Shown piece by piece: positions 45,859-53,422 of a stretch of DNA of 64,000 bases. This DNA is from CAVQWT01 sp963810815. Lineage in GTDB: Bacteria; Pseudomonadota; Gammaproteobacteria; Burkholderiales; Casimicrobiaceae. Numbering within the stretch: position 1 is the first letter of the stretch; every line of letters begins with the position of its first letter. A model generated the notes under the pieces. That model was not told the DNA's origin. It was given only the letters and a program-made list of their open reading frames with translations, and ran no database searches. Location: the NCBI GenBank assembly GCA_963810815.1, contig CAWEPB010000002.1, positions 1-64,000 on the forward strand, in the 5' to 3' direction. Both the position numbers and the translations under genes were made by a program.

Positions 45859-46719
45859 GGGTGTACTGAGTCAACTCTTCACGGTCTGCCCCCAAGATTA
45901 CCCCATATGCGCTTGATTTCGCGGAGTCAGCGGCATTGAGCGGATACCACAACCATGTGGGCCATGGCGAACGCGGGTCGCGTTCTGCGCCCGGCCCTCG
46001 TGTCGTTCGCGCCCGAGACGGCAACCGTCCCAAGGGTGGGTCGCTCCATCGACGTTTGTTGGGGCGCTGGACGCAAGCGGGCAAGACCGCTGAGTCCGGA
46101 GCGACACCGCGATTGATACGGCGGCTCCGAATTCGACTACCTCGATCAACGCGCCACCGGTCAACTCACCTCGATCCTGATTCATTTCGCGCGACATCAG
46201 TTCTCCCGTGTGACCTACACGGACGACGCCGGCGAACGCACAAGTTCGTGGCACCGATGCAACAGTCAGTGCGGCACGTCGAATTTCACGCACTGGCCAT
46301 GACATTTGAGACATCCGGAACGTGCTAACTTGAAATCGCAAAGTCGATCACGCTGACCCCTCGCAATTGACGGGATTCAGCGTCGCCAGCACCGCGGCAT
46401 CGCCGCGGCCTCGTTGGCATAAATGGCAGGAAGCGCGTCCGGCACATCCGGCGCGTGGCAAGCGCCTTCGCAGCTCGCTGCGAACGCTGTGGCTTGCCGC
46501 AATCACCTGCCATCACCGGCGCGATTTGTCGCGTCGCCAGAGGACTTGATCGACAACGAGGTACGACTTTGCACAAACAATTCGACACCACCGCACCACG
46601 CCACGCGACGACACTGCGCGCGCTGGTAACACGTCATCACGCCCGAGACCGCCATCGCGCTCTGCAGCGTGGCAGCGACTCGGGCCATCGCCGGCGACGA
46701 CGATTCGGTCGCAATCGCA
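45859..46719. other. Intergenic region between hsdM and the KfrA-like gene
   Basis: About 860 bp without a convincing intact gene. A plus-strand stretch at about 46117-46305 reads like protein (SEFDYLDQRATGQLTSILIH, then VTYTDDAGERTSSWHRC) but lacks a start, so it is probably a gene remnant. The left end presumably holds the hsdM promoter; I see no clear -35/-10 pair. Confidence 0.45.
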
Positions 46720-46776
46720 CCGTAACGTTACCGAACCGTAATGCCTTATCGATCCGTAAGACTTACGGAACCGTAA
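46720..46776. repeat. CCGTAA repeat cluster with two palindromes (candidate KfrA-like operator)
   Basis: CCGTAA occurs at 46720, 46736, 46754 and 46771 on the plus strand and inverted at 46763. Two palindromes are embedded: GTAACGTTAC (46722-46731) and CCGTAAGACTTACGG (46754-46768). The cluster ends 40 bp before the KfrA-like start. KfrA proteins bind repeated or dyad sites in their own promoter, so this is most likely their operator; an iteron-type origin is the alternative. Confidence 0.65.
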
Positions 46777-46815
46777 GGCCGTCTCGCACTCAACGACTAC
46801 CAAAGGATGATCAAG

Positions 46816-47754
46816 ATGACCCAAGCTCTCGTGACCCGTCAGCAGGTGTTTGACGCCGCTGACAAGCTGAAGCACGCCGGAAAGCCCGTTACCGGATATG
46901 GAACCTACGACCTGCTCAAGGTCGGCTCGCTCAGCACGCACTACAAGTACCTCGCATGAGTGGCTCAAGCTGCAGGGCGTGACGCCGTCGAACACGCCCG
47001 AACGCACTTCGATCCCCGAAGTCATCGCCAACATCACCGACGATCTGAATACGCGGCTCGCCAAGATCATCGAGGCCGAGGTGCAGATTCGGGTCGACGG
47101 TCAGGCGACGGTTTACCGCACTGACGCCGCGGACGCGAATCAGAAGTTCGATTCCGTGCTGGCCGACAGCGAGCGCATCCTGGCGGACCTCAATGAGGAA
47201 AGGCGGTGCCGCAGCGAGACGCAAGTCCGCCTATGACGCAGCAATCCAGCGGGTTGCAGACCTGACACTGCAAGTCGCCAGATGCCGCCGCGCGCGCGCT
47301 GAGACAGCCGAGCTTCGCGAAGTCGAGGTGCGCAAGCACGTCGATGATCTGAAGGCCGAGCTTGGCGACGTTCGTCGATCTGCACAAGGCCGAGCAGGAA
47401 CAGTCGTCCCAGCTTCGTCAGGAAATCGCCCGGATGCAGGCGAGGATCGAACAGGCCGGCGAAGATGCCGCGGCCCTGCACGCCGAAGTCGCCGCGGCGC
47501 GTACGGCCGCCGCGGCAGCGACCGAACGTGCCACGGCGGACGCGGCAAAGGCGTCGGCCGAGATCAAGGCGCTGACGGTCGCCTGTCGAGGACGCGCGCC
47601 GCGATGCGAAGGAACAGTCCGCGCTGGCGGCGCGTCTCAGCGGCGAGCTGGGCGCCGTTCGGCGGCAGGCCGACGACTATCTCGCGCTGGTCAAGAAGCG
47701 GAAGACCGTTGCCGCAACGCAGCGGCTCGTGGTTCAAAGAGCCATGCCAACTGA
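46816..47754 (+). CDS. KfrA-like DNA-binding coiled-coil protein, multiply frame broken
   Basis: ATG 46816. N-terminus MTQALVTRQQVFDAADKLKH, AGKPVTGYGTYDLLKVGSLS matches the KfrA N-terminal DNA-binding domain of plasmid and genomic-island proteins. After breaks at about 46953, 47210, 47375 and 47585 a long Ala/Glu/Arg-rich coiled coil follows (AEQEQSSQLRQEIARMQARI, AALHAEVAAARTAAAAATER, DAKEQSALAARLSGELGAVR). Corrected length is about 310 residues, as usual. KfrA assists segregation and represses itself; here it suggests that the island derives from, or behaves like, a plasmid. Confidence 0.75.
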
Positions 47755-48155
47755 ACCGCTCGACCGCACGGCCCCGCCTCACCAGCTGAAGGCGTGGGCC
47801 GACGCGTACCGGCGCGATCCGGCGCTGTACACGCACTTTCCGCTGACGCTGCCCAACGGCGCGCGCCGCCGAGCCGTCGCCTGCGTCTGCGGCAAGTGCG
47901 GCAACATCATCGACCGCGAGCTGGTGCGCGGGCGAGTGTTCTGGTCACTGCCGACCGTTCGTTACAGTCGAGGCGACAGGACACTGCAAACCCTGCTCGC
48001 GCATCACCCGAATCCACTGTCGGTTTCGGGTGGTCGGGGACAGCTATGTTGTCGAGTGGCTGGATAAGGGAGAACAGTGGCGGCGTGGGATCGTGCAGCC
48101 ATCGTCCGTTTGGGCACGCATCGTGCGCTGGGTGAAGATAAATGTCATTCGGTAG
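47744..48155 (+). CDS. Small zinc-ribbon-like protein, frame broken
   Basis: ATG 47744 lies inside the end of the KfrA-like gene. Sequence MPTEPLDRTAPPHQLKAWAD, YRRDPALYTHFPLTLPNGAR, then VACVCGKCGNIIDRELVRGR (a C-x-C-x-x-C cluster) and VFWSLPTV. After a break near 48030 it ends SYVVEWLDKGEQWRRGIVQP ... WVKINVIR at TAG 48155, followed at once by a 6-bp hairpin. Probably a zinc-binding DNA- or protein-interaction module. No family recognised. Confidence 0.5.
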
Positions 48156-48535
48156 GCGGCGACCTACCACGCCGTTAGCCTTCCACGTCTGTGGGGCACC
48201 TTAGTCGACTTCGAGAGACCTGACGCGTCGGGGGCCCTTCAAAGGCTGAGGACGGTCGCGCGGCCGCTTATGGTGACACACGCTTCGCGACTCTCTGCAG
48301 CCGTGCGCCTCGCGCTACCGACGACGGCAGCGCCGCGTCTGCGGACGTTTGGACGAGCCCCACCAATTGGTGGTATCGGCAGAAGCGGTCGTACGGTCTA
48401 GTTGCTCGATAGCGAATTCGATGCGGTGGAGGCGATTCGGTATCGAAATACAAAGGTCACACGAGCGAGCCTGCGTGCGTCCGGCTTCGTCAAATTCAAT
48501 GCCCGGCATGCGACGCTTCTCGACGCTAGTGCCAG
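48156..48535. other. Intergenic region, no gene seen
   Basis: Between the zinc-ribbon gene and the small HTH-like gene on the other strand. Apart from the hairpin GGTAGG-N6-CCTACC (48151-48168) I find no repeat, promoter or open frame with a good start. Confidence 0.5.
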
Positions 48536-48742
48536 TTATCTCTTCTTGGTGCCGTACGGACTTTGATTTGTCGGCTTGAGCGAGATGCCTTCGGCCGACG
48601 CTTTCTGTTGTACAGCGGCGGCGGTGCGCCCGAGGTGCAGCGCAAGAACGCGGGTGGGGGTGTTCTGTTTCACCTCACGCTTGAGCTGCTGCATGTCGCT
48701 CGGGGACCAATCCTTACCGTGATTCTTGGGTGTCTTAGCCAT
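48536..48742 (-). CDS. Small Myb/SANT-like protein
   Basis: 68 residues with a strong ribosome site (AGGAGGAG). Begins MAKTPKNHGKDWSPSDMQQL and continues KQNTPTRVLALHLGRTAAAV, QQKASAEGISLKPTNQSPYG, ending TKKR. The W-S-x-x-D/E-x-x-x-L helix followed by 'LGRT-x-x-A-V-x-x-K-A' is a short SANT/Myb-type or HTH-like fold; near-identical small proteins are widespread in proteobacteria. Probably DNA-binding. It lies downstream of the DUF6527 gene in the same orientation (78-bp gap). Confidence 0.75.
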   Translation of the reverse strand: MAKTPKNHGKDWSPSDMQQLKREVKQNTPTRVLALHLGRTAAAVQQKASAEGISLKPTNQSPYGTKKR

Positions 48743-48820
48743 CGTCGTCTCCTCCTAAAACACTGTCGGTGAAATGCGCGGTCGCCTTTCGAGTTGAGCT
48801 ACTTGATCCAACTTAGCAGC

Positions 48821-49231
48821 TTACTCCAGATGCGTCGCATAAGACCCGGGTGTGTCGCGCAATTTCGCTTCAATTGCGTCGTCCGGGGTGCTGACGTATT
48901 GCTCTGCCGCGATTTGGTCCTCCATTCGTACCGTCGCAACTTGTTCTCGTGCCATCTGATACGACCATCGGACGCGTCCGCGCTCGATCCAGTAGTGCGA
49001 ACGGCAGGGGAAGCTCCAATTCCCAATTGATGGAAACAACGAAACGGTCTTGCCGTGTTCGCTCAAGCTCCACTTGGCAGGGTTGAGGGGCGTCACGACC
49101 TCCAGGCCGCAGCCACAACAGCACAGATGTACCGCGGTGTTGTACTTGCGCGAGATGTACAGCGTGCCCGGCGCCAATTCGACGGGTATGAGTTCTACGA
49201 ACTCGTGCTTAAGCGATGCCTGACGCGTCAT
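48821..49231 (-). CDS. DUF6527 zinc-binding protein of the ubiquitin-like operon
   Basis: 136 residues from ATG 49231, which overlaps the E1 gene by 23 bp. Metal-binding cluster HLCCCGCGLEVVTPLNP (Cys 37, 38, 39, 41) and FPCRSHYWIERGRVRW (Cys 76, His 79), which together look like a treble-clef/zinc-ribbon fold. DUF6527 genes are known mainly from operons with multiubiquitin and ThiF-type proteins; function unknown. A ligase-like (E3) or substrate-recruiting role is possible but is inference from fold and context. Confidence 0.75.
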   Translation of the reverse strand: MTRQASLKHEFVELIPVELAPGTLYISRKYNTAVHLCCCGCGLEVVTPLNPAKWSLSEHGKTVSLFPSIGNWSFPCRSHYWIERGRVRWSYQMAREQVATVRMEDQIAAEQYVSTPDDAIEAKLRDTPGSYATHLE

Positions 49232-50399
49232 CCGTGGGCTCGTTGACGATGTCATTGGCGCGAATCGAATAACCGCAGTAATAGTCGCGGGTCCCGTCGC
49301 TGTAGTAACCCAACAGTTTTTTCCAGCGGATGACCGCGAGTGCTGCGTTCAGAGCGTTCAACTCGGCGATCTGAATGTTATTGGAATACTCATTCGCGCC
49401 GCCGTCCTTGTCGACCGGCGGAATATGAGCACGCGCCTGCGCGCGGGTTGGTGTTGTGCTCGTCGAGACCCGCAAGATCCCCGACAGTTGATCTTCGGAA
49501 CGAACAATCCCAAGACCAACGTCGATGAACGGAATCCCGTACGCCTCAAGCGCGGCGAGTAAACTGGCCTTGGTCTCGCCATTGTCGATGCACACAAACA
49601 CAAAGTCGAGACCTTCCAGGACGTTGACCGAGGATTCGTCCAGATAGCCCTCGTGCGGGATGACTCCGCGGCGCATCACATCGTAAACCCGTGCCCAATG
49701 ATTGACCTTCTGCAGCTTCGCGCGGAGATCGTCGATTGACGCAGCGCCAGGGGCGCGAAAGGCGTTGTGTTGCAGGAAGAGATCGCCATCGAAGAGATGA
49801 ATTTCCTTGACTCCCGTTTTCGCGACAAAGTCCAACACGTAGGCGCCCGTACCACCCAAGCCAACGATGCCAACGCGCTGGCCGTCGAATCGCTTGTTAA
49901 GCGCCACGATGTTGATCCGGCTGGACGCGGTATCGAGATAGCGGAACACCGACTCGGATTCTCCCGCCGCGTAAACGGGAAACGTCTGAGCCGTAACCGC
50001 CGGATCAATCTTCTGGGCCTCGCCCACGATCCGGCCGAGGTAAGTCGTCATCTTGTGGTGGTAGTCCCGATACGCGGCTTTCGCGGAAAACGTGTGGTTG
50101 ACGTGCAGCCCGTCACCGAGGTCTTGTGGCGGACTTGAATTCTCGAAGGCACTGATCCGCACGCCCGTGCTGTGACAGGGGTGCTCGCCCACCCAATAGG
50201 CGACGTGGTCAGTCGGGGGGACGGTCAGGTCTCCGGCCAGCACCAGCTTCGAGACTAGCGCGCCGCGTCGAACAACTAGACCTGCGGCTACGTAGGGTAC
50301 GTCTTTGATGAGCAGGTACCCACCGCGAATCTCGATGTCGTATCCCTCGTCTCGAAGCTTCTGCAGGTCGGGGTTAAGACCGATTAGTTGCTGTGACAT
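49209..50399 (-). CDS. ThiF-type E1-like adenylating enzyme with N-terminal extension
   Basis: 396 residues, unbroken. N-terminal domain of about 170 residues (DIEIRGGYLLIKDVPYV, LVLAGDLTVPPTDHVAYWVG, EHPCHSTGVRI, AYRDYHHKMTTYLGRIVG), the extension typical of ThiF proteins in multiubiquitin operons. Then the E1 adenylation fold: nucleotide loop GIVGLGGTGAYVLDFVAKTG (GxGGxG at 180-185), acidic strand end LFDGD (204-206), LQHNAFRAPGA and VFVCIDNGETK (270-277). Only three Cys exist (75, 270 and one near 372); the crossover loop (ILRVSTSTTPTRAQA) has none. It would adenylate the ubiquitin-like protein encoded upstream. Confidence 0.85.
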   Translation of the reverse strand: MSQQLIGLNPDLQKLRDEGYDIEIRGGYLLIKDVPYVAAGLVVRRGALVSKLVLAGDLTVPPTDHVAYWVGEHPCHSTGVRISAFENSSPPQDLGDGLHVNHTFSAKAAYRDYHHKMTTYLGRIVGEAQKIDPAVTAQTFPVYAAGESESVFRYLDTASSRINIVALNKRFDGQRVGIVGLGGTGAYVLDFVAKTGVKEIHLFDGDLFLQHNAFRAPGAASIDDLRAKLQKVNHWARVYDVMRRGVIPHEGYLDESSVNVLEGLDFVFVCIDNGETKASLLAALEAYGIPFIDVGLGIVRSEDQLSGILRVSTSTTPTRAQARAHIPPVDKDGGANEYSNNIQIAELNALNAALAVIRWKKLLGYYSDGTRDYYCGYSIRANDIVNEPTDDASGIA

Positions 50400-50649
50400 C
50401 GAACTCCATCCCCTCCTTGACTTTCACCGACTGCCCCTCCAACAGCGTCCCTTTGGGCTTGTCCGAGTGCCCCTTCGTGTACTGAGTGGTGATCTGGACG
50501 TTCTCACCCGTCGGGGGGACATCGAAGGCGTAGGCGACCACCTCGTCGAAGGTCAGCGTCTCCTTCGGGACTTTCTTCGCGCGGCCATTGAAGATTACGG
50601 TGACCTCTTTCTTGTGGTCGGACTGCTTGTCGTCTTTTTCGTTGCTCAT
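50374..50649 (-). CDS. Multiubiquitin-domain (ubiquitin-like) protein, single unit
   Basis: 91 residues: a charged N-terminal tail (MSNEKDDKQSDHKKE) and one beta-grasp domain (VTVIFNGRAKKVPKETLTFD, EVVAYAFDVPPTG, VQITTQYTKGHSDKPKGTLL, EGQSVKVKEGMEFDVTATNR). The G-x-L-x-x-G-x-S-V-x-V-x-x-G-M-x-F ending is the signature of the bacterial multiubiquitin domain. Only one copy is present, and it ends in NRS, not Gly-Gly, so either a processing step is absent or it is used without classical conjugation. It overlaps the E1 gene by 26 bp; the two are certainly co-translated. Confidence 0.82.
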   Translation of the reverse strand: MSNEKDDKQSDHKKEVTVIFNGRAKKVPKETLTFDEVVAYAFDVPPTGENVQITTQYTKGHSDKPKGTLLEGQSVKVKEGMEFDVTATNRS

Positions 50650-50827
50650 GCTCTTGGTTCCGGTAGCTGATACGTTGATGTGGAAGGATCTCCCGACTCC
50701 GCTCGATGCCGGGATTGCCTTTGCGGTGAATCTCTAACATGATCGGGACGAAGCCAACGCCCGGGCTGCCTGGCAGGCCGCCAGCGCGTTGCATTGCCCT
50801 TACCATTGATGGCTATCCAGATCGCAA

Positions 50828-50854
50828 ACGCCGACATCCGCACCATGTCGGCGT
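50828..50854. promoter_or_regulatory. 27-bp perfect dyad between the two divergent operons
   Basis: ACGCCGACAT (50828-50837), 7-bp spacer, ATGTCGGCGT (50845-50854). It lies 63 bp upstream of the sigma-like gene and 178 bp upstream of the ubiquitin-like gene, in a region with no other reading frame of merit. A shared operator is the simplest reading. Confidence 0.65.
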
Positions 50855-50917
50855 CCGGCCGGTTTCTAGCCAGCCTAGTAAGAAGGGCATAGGTACGCCA
50901 ATGCGCCGGAGGGTCGA

Positions 50918-51541
50918 GTGGGCGGCAAGTACGGCAGAACGGCTACCCCGGAGGAGCTGGCCGAGGCGCTGGAGGCGCTGCACGCCGGCGACTTCCTTTT
51001 GCTGCGACAGCGCGCGGCTCGATTGCTTTGGGGGACACGCTACCGCGACCCAGATGACCTCGTCCACGACGCAGTTGAATCGGCTTTGGAGGGCGCCAAA
51101 TCAACCCAGCGCGAGGGGCGTAAGTGGCCGCTCGGCGTAGCACTGCTCGCCTTTCTGACAAACGCGATGAAGGGAATCGCGCAGAACGACCGGGTGCGCA
51201 AGAGCACGCAGCAAGAGGTGTTGGCTACCGAGCTGCTGGGCGATGGTGCCGACGATCCCGACGAGGCGTTGGCCGCCGTCAGCGGGGCCAGTGCACCCGG
51301 GGTCGACTTGGACCTGATTGCTGCGGCCGATGCCGCCGAACTGATTCGGCAGCGCGACGAACTCTTCGCCTGGTTCAGCGACGACGAGGAAGTCACCTGG
51401 ATGCTGATCGCGATGGAAGACGGCCACCGCGGCGCAGGCATCCGAACGGCCTGCGGCTTCACCGAACAGGAACTTGAAGCGGCTCAGGCGCGCCTTCGCC
51501 GAGGCAAGGCCAAGCTGATCGCATCCAGGAGCAAGACATGA
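50918..51541 (+). CDS. Sigma-70-region-like protein
   Basis: 207 residues from GTG 50918 (GGAGGG, 6 nt upstream). Residues about 15-60 look like sigma region 2 (EALHAGDFLLLRQRAARLLW, GTRYRDPDDLVHDAVESALE), and residues 150-205 like region 4 with an HTH (ELFAWFSDDEEVTWMLIAME, GIRTACGFTEQELEAAQARL, RRGKAKLI). It is an ECF-like or sigma-like factor without an obvious anti-sigma of known type. The small gene downstream overlaps it (ATGA) and could be its partner. Divergent from the ubiquitin-like operon. Confidence 0.7.
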   Translation: MGGKYGRTATPEELAEALEALHAGDFLLLRQRAARLLWGTRYRDPDDLVHDAVESALEGAKSTQREGRKWPLGVALLAFLTNAMKGIAQNDRVRKSTQQEVLATELLGDGADDPDEALAAVSGASAPGVDLDLIAAADAAELIRQRDELFAWFSDDEEVTWMLIAMEDGHRGAGIRTACGFTEQELEAAQARLRRGKAKLIASRSKT

Positions 51542-51969
51542 GTAACGTCGACAAGAATCGCCTGATGAAGGCGCTCGCCCTGCGAACTGCGCAAGCCGAT
51601 GACGTTGACGAGCTGACACCCGAGCAGGCACGGGCGGAATTGGAGGCGGCTGGCGAAGACCCGGAAAAGCTCGCCGCGACGACCCGCGGCAGAGTCATGA
51701 CGCTTCTCGCACAGACGCGCAAGGAGCGGCTCGTGTCTGCCAAAGAGGAACTGCGCAAAGTTTCAGTTGCAGGTCGCGCCGCGCCACGGAGCGTGGCGAC
51801 CATTCGCAACGCGTTAACGCGGCTCGCCTCGCAAACCACATCTTTGGCGGGTAGACGCATTGCGATGGCTTACCGCAACGGCAGGGAGCAGTCAGACAGC
51901 GACGTTCAAAGCCTTTGGCAGGACCTGGTGGAGCTGGGGGCCGTGAGCGACGACGATCTTGCCGACTGA
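51538..51969 (+). CDS. Unknown protein between sigma-like and ImmA/IrrE genes
   Basis: 143 residues, start overlapping the sigma-like gene (ATGA), so translationally coupled. Helical and charged: MSNVDKNRLMKALALRTAQA, ELTPEQARAELEAAGEDPEK, RGRVMTLLAQTRKERLVSAK, then IRNALTRLASQTTSLAGRRI and an acidic end (DDDLAD). No Cys, no membrane segment. The invariable neighbours suggest it is an antagonist of the sigma-like protein that the peptidase cleaves, as ImmR-type or DdrO-type repressors are; this is inference. Confidence 0.65.
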   Translation: MSNVDKNRLMKALALRTAQADDVDELTPEQARAELEAAGEDPEKLAATTRGRVMTLLAQTRKERLVSAKEELRKVSVAGRAAPRSVATIRNALTRLASQTTSLAGRRIAMAYRNGREQSDSDVQSLWQDLVELGAVSDDDLAD

Positions 51970-52741
51970 TTCGCTAGTACGCTCGCCGGCCGAAATGCTG
52001 CTATGGCGGCGGTTCGGGATCACACATCCGTCAGAAATCGACCTCGATGCCATTGCGTTTGATTTGGGCCTGATCGTACGTCGTCGCGGACTCGACGGCG
52101 CAGACGCGAGGCTGGTCGCCGTGGGAGATCGCGGCGTCATTACGGTGAGTACTACGTCGCACCCGAAGCGCCAGCGCTTCTCGATAGGACATGAGATCGG
52201 GCATTGGCTTCAAGATCGGAATGGCGACGGACTCCTTTCGTGCAGCAGCGCAGACGTGTCAGCAAGAAATCAAAGAGCAAGATCGAAGGAGGCGGATGCG
52301 AATGTATTCAGTGCCGACCTGCTGCTTCCACCGTACCTCGTCGCACCGATCGTCGGGGGACGGAAGCCATCCGTCGCGCTGTGCCTGGAGCTGTCGGACA
52401 CGTTCGACACCAGTATCCCGGCGACTGCGATTCGCCTGGTTCGCCTAGCTGGCGATCCAACTGCCGTGGTGGTTCACCACGCAGCCGGCAAGGAGTGGTG
52501 GTTTGAGAACAAGTGGTGGCCAAGCGAATTTCAGATCGCGCAGCAAGTCCATCACGACAGTCCGACGATGGAGTTGCTTTATCGCGGAGCGCCGGGAGCG
52601 ACTACCAGACCGCAGAAAGAGCCAGGTGCTCGATGGCTCTGGGGCAAAGACGCCTACCGATCAGAGGTCGAGGTGCAATCGATCAAGCGTGACGACGGGC
52701 GCGTGCTGACGCTGTTGCGAATCATCGCGGCACGCGGCTGA
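51959..52741 (+). CDS. ImmA/IrrE-family zinc metallopeptidase
   Basis: 260 residues if the TTG at 51959 is the start (overlapping the preceding stop), 248 from the ATG at 51995. The catalytic motif SIGHEIGHWLQ (HExxH) lies about residue 80, followed after about 35 residues by KEADANVFSADLLLPPYLV, the E-x-x-A-N-x-F-A-x-x-L-L-x-P signature that holds the third ligand. Family members cleave HTH repressors (ImmA on ImmR, IrrE on DdrO) in response to damage or stress. Likely target here: a product of the two genes upstream. Confidence 0.85.
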   Translation: MPTDSLVRSPAEMLLWRRFGITHPSEIDLDAIAFDLGLIVRRRGLDGADARLVAVGDRGVITVSTTSHPKRQRFSIGHEIGHWLQDRNGDGLLSCSSADVSARNQRARSKEADANVFSADLLLPPYLVAPIVGGRKPSVALCLELSDTFDTSIPATAIRLVRLAGDPTAVVVHHAAGKEWWFENKWWPSEFQIAQQVHHDSPTMELLYRGAPGATTRPQKEPGARWLWGKDAYRSEVEVQSIKRDDGRVLTLLRIIAARG

Positions 52742-53015
52742 TGGCGCGTTTGAGCTACGAGGTGTCCGCTGAATGGCGTCGGCTTGCCCTTTCCGGAAAC
52801 GAGACGGGCGGCCCAGCTCTGACGTTTGAGCCCTGGCGTCGCGCCGCGGTATTGGGACTGCGCACGGCGGCCGCCGGCTTAGCGACGAAGCCGACTTGAC
52901 CTGCCGAGGGCCAGGGGCGCCAGATGATGAGCCCGACTGGACAACCTCTTGCGGTGCGCCCGACCACGTGGGCAAAAGGACAACGGCGGAAACAGCTCGT
53001 CCCCTCGGGACTCGC
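52742..53015. other. Intergenic region right of the ImmA/IrrE gene
   Basis: About 270 bp with no credible gene; reading frames here have no recognisable content. Together with the following hairpin array and 58 bp beyond it, it separates the peptidase gene from the convergent alpA-like gene. Confidence 0.5.
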
Positions 53016-53115
53016 GGGAAGTCGCCCGTTGGGCGACCACGGAAGGCGCTTCGCGCCGGGGAAGGCGCTACGCGCCAACGGAAGCCGCTGCGCGGCAGGG
53101 AATCCGCTTTGCGGA
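53016..53115. repeat. Tandem array of five short hairpins with covarying stems
   Basis: Each unit is GGAA, a stem, a 3-nt loop and the complementary stem, at a period of 19-24 bp: GTCGCCC-GTT-GGGCGAC (53021), GGCGC-TTC-GCGCC (53045), GGCGC-TAC-GCGCC (53064), GCCGC-TGC-GCGGC (53084), TCCGC-TTT-GCGGA (53103). Stem sequences differ between units but pairing is kept. GGAA starts at 53017, 53041, 53060, 53080 and 53099. It lies between two convergent genes. Not a CRISPR: there are no spacers. Confidence 0.7.
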
Positions 53116-53173
53116 GCCCGCGACACCGCCACCCCATCGGTGGCCGCATCGCCGACACGCGGCCGCGACACAC

Positions 53174-53414
53174 TCAAGCTGCGCGCAGTCGCCTCCTTCC
53201 GACCGCAATCCGCACGGCCCTTCCTTCGACACGCTGTGCGTCGAACCACGCCCGCACTTCGCGCGGGTCATAGCGCCTCGCCCGACCGACTTTACGCGGC
53301 TTTGGAAATGTCTCGTCCATAGCTCCGAGCCGATAAACGTGGGAAACGCTGACGCCAAGAAGCCGCGCAACTTCTTGAACGAGAAATGCCGAAGACTTCG
53401 AGTGTTGCGTTCAT
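53174..53414 (-). CDS. AlpA-type HTH regulator/excisionase, frame broken
   Basis: Begins MNATLEVFGIS at 53414, then after a break near 53385 continues FLVQEVARLLGVSVSHVYRL, GAMDETFPKPRKVGRARRYD, PREVRAWFDAQR, ending VGRRRLRAA. The order 'V-A-x-x-L-G-V-S-x-S-x-V-Y-R-L ... F-P-K-P-x-K-V-G ... W-x-x-x-x-V-x-A-W' is that of AlpA/excisionase winged-helix proteins, which control excision of integrated elements. About 79 residues. It lies near the integrase, as expected for a recombination directionality factor. Confidence 0.7.
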
Positions 53415-53422
53415 GGGATCGC

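Noticed and set aside
45898..46341. Two overlapping open frames, one on each strand, upstream of hsdM
   Set aside because: Neither has a good start or recognisable domain; a third frame here reads better but lacks a start codon, so only a remnant is noted.
53016..53115. CRISPR array
   Set aside because: Units of 19-24 bp with self-complementary stems and no spacers; no cas genes anywhere in the window.
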